Assembly (NCBI GenBank): GCA_017513095.1
Contig: JAFWDJ010000023.1
Span: 1 to 36,498, forward strand
Length of the DNA stretch: 36,498 nucleotides
From: Clostridia bacterium
Lineage (GTDB): Bacteria; Bacillota; Clostridia; Oscillospirales; RGIG577
Reading direction: 5' to 3'
The position numbers were made by a program, and so were the translations under genes. Positions 32,481 through 36,498 of the stretch are shown piece by piece. The number at the start of each line of letters is the position of its first letter. Within the stretch, counting starts at the first letter, position 1. The notes beneath the pieces were generated by a model. The model made no database searches. It was not told the DNA's origin and worked only from the letters and a program-made list of their open reading frames with translations.

Positions 32481-35400
32481 ATGCACAAAAGGTCATCAAA
32501 GCTTCTGGCCGTCATACTTGCGCTTCTCTTTGCCGTAAGCATGTTCTCGGCGGCCATGGCATATTCCACAGATGATTCGTTTAATCTGGAGGAATATGAT
32601 TATTCCGACGACTTTTACGACACCTATGAGGACGTATACGTAATGTTCATGCCCGGATATGTCGAAATGACGCAGGGCGAGACGCTTTCCGTTGACGGCA
32701 TCGTCTCGGGCGATGACGGCACCGTATCGTATACGTGGAGAAGCGACAACAGCTCCGTAGTCTCCGTATCCGGCAGGGGTGCGACCGCCACGCTAAGGGC
32801 CATCGGCCCCGGCACGGCAAGCGTATCGCTTACCGCGACGAGAAAGAGCGACGGCGACTACGACGTTGACGTTCTCACCGTTACCGTAACGGGCAAATCG
32901 ACCCCCGTTAGGGCTACGGGCGGCGACTCCGTCGTAATGAAGGCCGGCGAAAGCAAGGCTATCTCCGTAAGGCCCTCGGGCGGCAGCGGACACTACGTTT
33001 ACGAATGGGAGGCCGGCGGCAGCGCGGGCGTAAATGACGTAAACAGCCCGAGCAACACGCTGTACGGCCGCTACGCCGGCGCGGGCAGCGTAATATGCAC
33101 CGTATCCGACGAGAACGATCCTACCAACTACGCGGTCGTTACCTGGGACGTTACCGTTTCGGACAATGCAAAGCCTTTAACCGTAAAGCTCGATAAGACG
33201 AGATTCAATCTCGAGGCGGGCAGCGCGACTACCCTCACCGCGACCGCGAGCGGCGGCAGCGGCAACTACGATTATTATTGGGGCAACGACAACAAGGCGC
33301 TTGTAAACATTTCGGGCGACGGCGATTACGTCACCGTTGAGGCGGCTCCCACCATAATGGCGGGCTCTACCACGGCGCAGGTAAGCGTGACCGCAGTCGA
33401 CCTTGACACTAACAAGACGAGTGAAACGGTCTACTGTATATTCACCGTAACGGGCAAGGAAGCGAGCTACAGCACAACAGGCTCCGCTACCGTCGGCGTG
33501 AATTACTCGATGTCCGACATAGCGCTCGATATCTCCCGCGCGTTCTCGAATCATTTCTCAAGAACGCTCAGCGCATCCGCGAGCATCCGTTTTGACACGC
33601 CGAGCGACAGCGTGGGCTCCCTCAGATTAAGGGACGGCACGATAGTACGCTCCGGCGCAAGCTACACCTACTCGCAGCTTCAGATGATGAACTTCACGGC
33701 CGCATCGAGCGGTACGTTCCTTACCGGCTACACGCTCACGGACGGCTCCGCGGTAATGTCGGGTACGATCTCGATAAAATGCTCCGGCGGCTCCTCCGTA
33801 AGGGACGCGTACTTAAGCGCCTCGAGCCTCGGCCTTGAAAGATATTCGAGCAGATTCTTAAGCATCACCGTAACGCCCTCGAATGCGAATTACACCGTAT
33901 CGTGGTCCACGAGCAACTCGAACGTTGCCAAGATCACGGGCAGCGGCAATAACGTAACCGTAGTTTCTCAGGGCAACACCGGCAGATCAACGATAACAGC
34001 AACTGTAAGAGACGCGAACGGCGCGGTACTGACGCGCAGCTGCGAGGTCACCGTAAGCAGCTCGGGCGGCGGCGGAGGCGGCGGCTCCTCCATGCGCACG
34101 TATAATCCCAGCCTTACCGTAACGATGGGCTCCGATTACTACGGCACGAGCATTTCCGACAGCATACAGAAGCAGTGGCGCAGCGTATTCGGCTCGATAC
34201 TCCCCGAAAGCGCACAGATGGGCTTCAATTCGAACGGCACTACGAGATACGGCGAGCTTCGCCTCTACAACGGCAGAAGCATGCGCTACACCGACTCGTA
34301 CACGTTCGGCGATTTCATTGATATGTACTTTGAGCCCTACGCTGTCGGCACGTACTCCGTCCCGTATTACATCAACTACGACGGCTGCACGATGAGCGGT
34401 ACGATGAGCATCCAGATCAAGGGCTCCAGCCTCTCCGTTTCGATTGACCCGAGCTCCGTAACGATGTCCACGTACAACAACCGCAATATTTATGTAAACG
34501 TATCGCCCTCGAACGCGTACTACCGCGTATCGTGGAGTTCGAGCAACTCGAATCTCGTTTCCGTATCGGGCAGCGGCAGCTCCGCGAAAATTACGACATA
34601 CGGCAAGACGGGTACCGCCACGGTAACGGCGACCGTTACCGACAACAACGGCAACAAGATATCGCGCAGCTGCTCCGTAAAGGTCAGCGGCAGCTCCAAC
34701 TCGTCGCTTTACGACCCCACGGTATACACGACTCTCGGCGTGAACTACACCGGCACCGGCACCTCCGACGCAATGTACGCGCAGTTCAAGAATGTATACG
34801 GCGTTGAGCTTAACCGCAGCAGCGCGCGCATAAGCTTCTCGAATACGGGCAACAACAACGTAGGCGTTATGAGGCTGTCGAACGGCACCGCGATACGCGC
34901 GAATACATCGTATACGTTCAGCGAATATATCGCGATGTACACCGAGCCGATAGCAACGGGCACGTTCTCCATCCCGTACACGCTCACCTACAACAATAAG
35001 ACGCTCTCCGGAACGGTAAGCGTAGTTATAAGCGAAGGCTCCGTAAACTGCACGCTCAACCTGCCGAATAGTCAGGCGTACCTCTTCTCCGATCCGCTTT
35101 CCGGCTCGAACGGCGCGGCGCTTCTCGCAAACGCGATACACAACGCCCTGGGCACGTCGTGGAACGACATACGCTTCTCGACGTACAGCGACAGCACGGG
35201 TACGCTCTATCTCAACAGCGGCCTTGCGGCTTTAAGCCAGAGCGCGAAGATAACTTCAAGCGATATGAACAACCTCTATTTCGTACCGCAGCGTCCCGGC
35301 ACGTTCAGCGCGAACTTCTCGGTATACAATAAGAGCGGCACGAAGATATCGAGCGGTACTCTCCGCATAGTCGTTCCCTCCGGCGGCTCGTCCGGCTTCA

Positions 35401-35876
35401 CCGACGTAAGCCCCAACGCCTACTATGCCGAGGCGGTAACTTGGGCCGTTGAAAATCAGATAACGACGGGTACGTCCGAGACCACCTTCTCACCGGCAAG
35501 CACCGTGACCCGCGCTCAGGCGGTAACGTTCCTGTGGCGCGCACACGGCAGACCCGAGGCAGGCACGATGAACCCCTTCAACGACGTGGCTCCCGATGAG
35601 TATTATACTCAGGCAGTGCTCTGGGCGGTTAAGCAGGGCATCACTACCGGCACGTCCGATACGACGTTCTCGCCCGACGCAACGCTCACTCAGGATCAGA
35701 TGCTCACGTTCCTCTGCCGCGCGAACGGCGACTTCGCGGGCGGCGAGAGCTGGTCCGAGCAGGCCATGACCTGGGGCCAGCATAACGGCCTCTTCGACGG
35801 CATGCCCTCTCAGGTAAGCGCGAAGAGCCCCTGCCCGCGCTGCGACGTGGTATATTATCTTTGGAAAATGCGTTAA
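32481..35876 (+). CDS. SLH-anchored Ig-like (Big_2) surface protein with a repeated unnamed module
   Basis: A 1131-residue precursor with a signal peptide (cleavage after AMA near residue 27). Residues about 50-330 are three Ig-like/Big_2 domains (VSYTWRSDNSSVVSVSG, GGSGHYVYEWEAGG, GGSGNYDYYWGND). Then a module of about 105 residues occurs four times (DNA near 33468, 34101, 34710 and 35046), each with a helix followed by GxLRLxxG and a YTF..MYFxP..GTFSIPY segment; Big_2-like domains with WSxSNSN separate the first three. From about 972 there are S-layer homology domains: FTDVSPNAYYAEAVTWAV, FNDVAPDEYYTQAVLWAV, and a third, weaker one ending at the C-terminus. SLH domains bind pyruvylated secondary wall polymer, so this protein is held on the wall and may be a major S-layer component. 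AAGGAGG precedes the start. Confidence 0.93.
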   Translation: MHKRSSKLLAVILALLFAVSMFSAAMAYSTDDSFNLEEYDYSDDFYDTYEDVYVMFMPGYVEMTQGETLSVDGIVSGDDGTVSYTWRSDNSSVVSVSGRGATATLRAIGPGTASVSLTATRKSDGDYDVDVLTVTVTGKSTPVRATGGDSVVMKAGESKAISVRPSGGSGHYVYEWEAGGSAGVNDVNSPSNTLYGRYAGAGSVICTVSDENDPTNYAVVTWDVTVSDNAKPLTVKLDKTRFNLEAGSATTLTATASGGSGNYDYYWGNDNKALVNISGDGDYVTVEAAPTIMAGSTTAQVSVTAVDLDTNKTSETVYCIFTVTGKEASYSTTGSATVGVNYSMSDIALDISRAFSNHFSRTLSASASIRFDTPSDSVGSLRLRDGTIVRSGASYTYSQLQMMNFTAASSGTFLTGYTLTDGSAVMSGTISIKCSGGSSVRDAYLSASSLGLERYSSRFLSITVTPSNANYTVSWSTSNSNVAKITGSGNNVTVVSQGNTGRSTITATVRDANGAVLTRSCEVTVSSSGGGGGGGSSMRTYNPSLTVTMGSDYYGTSISDSIQKQWRSVFGSILPESAQMGFNSNGTTRYGELRLYNGRSMRYTDSYTFGDFIDMYFEPYAVGTYSVPYYINYDGCTMSGTMSIQIKGSSLSVSIDPSSVTMSTYNNRNIYVNVSPSNAYYRVSWSSSNSNLVSVSGSGSSAKITTYGKTGTATVTATVTDNNGNKISRSCSVKVSGSSNSSLYDPTVYTTLGVNYTGTGTSDAMYAQFKNVYGVELNRSSARISFSNTGNNNVGVMRLSNGTAIRANTSYTFSEYIAMYTEPIATGTFSIPYTLTYNNKTLSGTVSVVISEGSVNCTLNLPNSQAYLFSDPLSGSNGAALLANAIHNALGTSWNDIRFSTYSDSTGTLYLNSGLAALSQSAKITSSDMNNLYFVPQRPGTFSANFSVYNKSGTKISSGTLRIVVPSGGSSGFTDVSPNAYYAEAVTWAVENQITTGTSETTFSPASTVTRAQAVTFLWRAHGRPEAGTMNPFNDVAPDEYYTQAVLWAVKQGITTGTSDTTFSPDATLTQDQMLTFLCRANGDFAGGESWSEQAMTWGQHNGLFDGMPSQVSAKSPCPRCDVVYYLWKMR

Positions 35877-35909
35877 AAACGCATCGTGAACACAACAGCA
35901 CCCATCCGA

Positions 35910-35940
35910 GGCGCCCGCATCCCGCGGGCGCCCCTTTTTT
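35910..35940 (+). terminator. Terminator of the SLH protein gene
   Basis: GGCGCCCGC-atccc-GCGGGCGCC, a 9-bp perfect stem followed by CC and six T, 34 bases after the stop codon. Confidence 0.93.
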
Positions 35941-35954
35941 GCCCCCAAAGCCTC

Positions 35955-36370
35955 CCCCTCCTATTGCCTCCCCCTCGGGGGGACGGTGGCCGCCGTGCGG
36001 CCGGATGAGGGGCAGCGCCACTCGGCGCGTGCGTCCCCAAAGGCTCCCTCCCCGAGGGAGCTGTCGGCGCAGCCGACTGAGGGAGTCGCAGCCTCGCCCC
36101 CCCTCAGCAGGGCGTGATGGTTTACATATTGCCTTCCCCTCGTGAGAATGTGCCCGCCGTGCGGTCGGATGAGGGGCAGCGCCATCGGCGCGTGCGTCCC
36201 CATTGGCTCCCTCCCCGAGGGAGCTGTCGGCGCAGCCGACTGAGGGAGTCGCAGCCTCGCCCCCCTCAGCAGGGCGTGATGGATTACATAAAGCCTTCCC
36301 ATCGGGGGAAGGTGGCACGGCGTCAGCCGTGACGGATGAGGGGCAGCGCCACTCGGCGCGTGCGTCCCCC
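35955..36370. repeat. Three-unit ~165-bp intergenic repeat array
   Basis: The anchor GATGAGGGGCAGCGCC begins at about 36004, 36168 and 36335, spacings 164 and 167. Units contain the segment at 36042-36120 and 36205-36283 with the hairpins CTCCCTCCCCGAGGGAG and GTCGGCGCAGCCGAC. The third unit breaks off after GCGTGCGTCCCC. A relative in opposite orientation lies at 511-561. No gene is credible in 35941-36498. Confidence 0.85.
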
Positions 36371-36378
36371 CCGTCCTT

Positions 36379-36455
36379 CGTAGGGAGGCGTCCCCTGACG
36401 CCTCCGCGTGTCTCAGCCGTGTTTTCACGGAGGCATGAAGGCATGCCTCCCTACG
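36379..36455. repeat. Nested inverted repeat with four GGAGGC arms
   Basis: The outer arms CGTAGGGAGGC and GCCTCCCTACG are exact complements 55 bases apart. Inside, GGAGGCGT/ACGCCTCC and GGAGGCAT/ATGCCTCC form two further hairpins, giving a cruciform-like layout. It has no coding content and looks like a small non-autonomous repeat; no target-site duplication is obvious. Confidence 0.75.
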
Positions 36456-36498
36456 GGCGCACGACTGATAACTCATTGCACAAATAAGCTCCTCTGCC

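Noticed and set aside
33987-35141. A 384-codon minus-strand frame inside the SLH protein gene
   Set aside because: Arg/Ala/Val-rich translation typical of an antisense shadow; the forward product has signal peptide and SLH domains.
35961-36476. Several open frames in the right-end repeat array
   Set aside because: They follow the GC-rich repeats on both strands, with no ribosome sites or domain features.

Overview
The window reads as chromosomal DNA from a GC-rich, anaerobic, endospore-forming member of the Clostridia, most likely an uncultured gut Oscillospirales/Christensenellales-type lineage. The signs are a full SpoIIE, an oxygen-sensitive 2-hydroxyacyl-CoA dehydratase with its iron-sulfur activase, BspA-like leucine-rich-repeat surface proteins, an S-layer (SLH) protein, GGAGG-type ribosome sites on nearly every gene, and AT-rich promoters between GC-rich genes. 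The taxonomic placement is inferred from gene content only.

Layout. 1-761: gene-free DNA with dispersed repeats and hairpins. 762-4510 (minus): glycosyltransferase, spoIIE and a small one-TM protein. 4637-6575: polysaccharide deacetylase, a previously hidden 31-residue cysteine-framed membrane peptide on the minus strand, and an OGG-type DNA glycosylase. 6576-7049: non-coding, with two terminator-like hairpins around a further structured segment. 7050-8833: ArsB/NhaD-family permease coupled to an unknown 163-aa protein. 8974-11742: secreted Fn3/LRR protein. 11810-18501 (minus): minD, mgsA, then hisS-aspS-thrS and a small unknown gene. 18771-23963: activase, TRIC-type channel, two tandem dehydratase alpha-type subunits and one beta subunit. 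24151-29859: a zinc-ribbon/low-complexity protein and a large secreted LRR/Ig-like protein. 29992-32387: luxE-luxC pair. 32481-35876: SLH-anchored Ig-like protein. 35877-36498: a roughly 165-bp-period repeat array, with a relative in inverted orientation at the left edge.

How parts fit. The dehydratase block is a fermentation module that removes water from (R)-2-hydroxyacyl-CoA (amino-acid or aryl-lactate type), with the activase supplying the ATP-driven electron. The synthetase block forms a translation operon without room for a T-box leader. Three large secreted proteins plus the deacetylase and glycosyltransferase describe cell-surface construction.

The points that most deserve a second look: a methylglyoxal synthase homologue whose catalytic-base aspartate is alanine; the duplicated dehydratase alpha subunit; the luxE-luxC pair without luciferase or LuxD; four copies of an unnamed ~105-aa module in the SLH protein; the 31-aa peptide; and the zinc-ribbon/PTQ-repeat protein. 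No CRISPR array, tRNA, rRNA, transposase or phage gene was seen.
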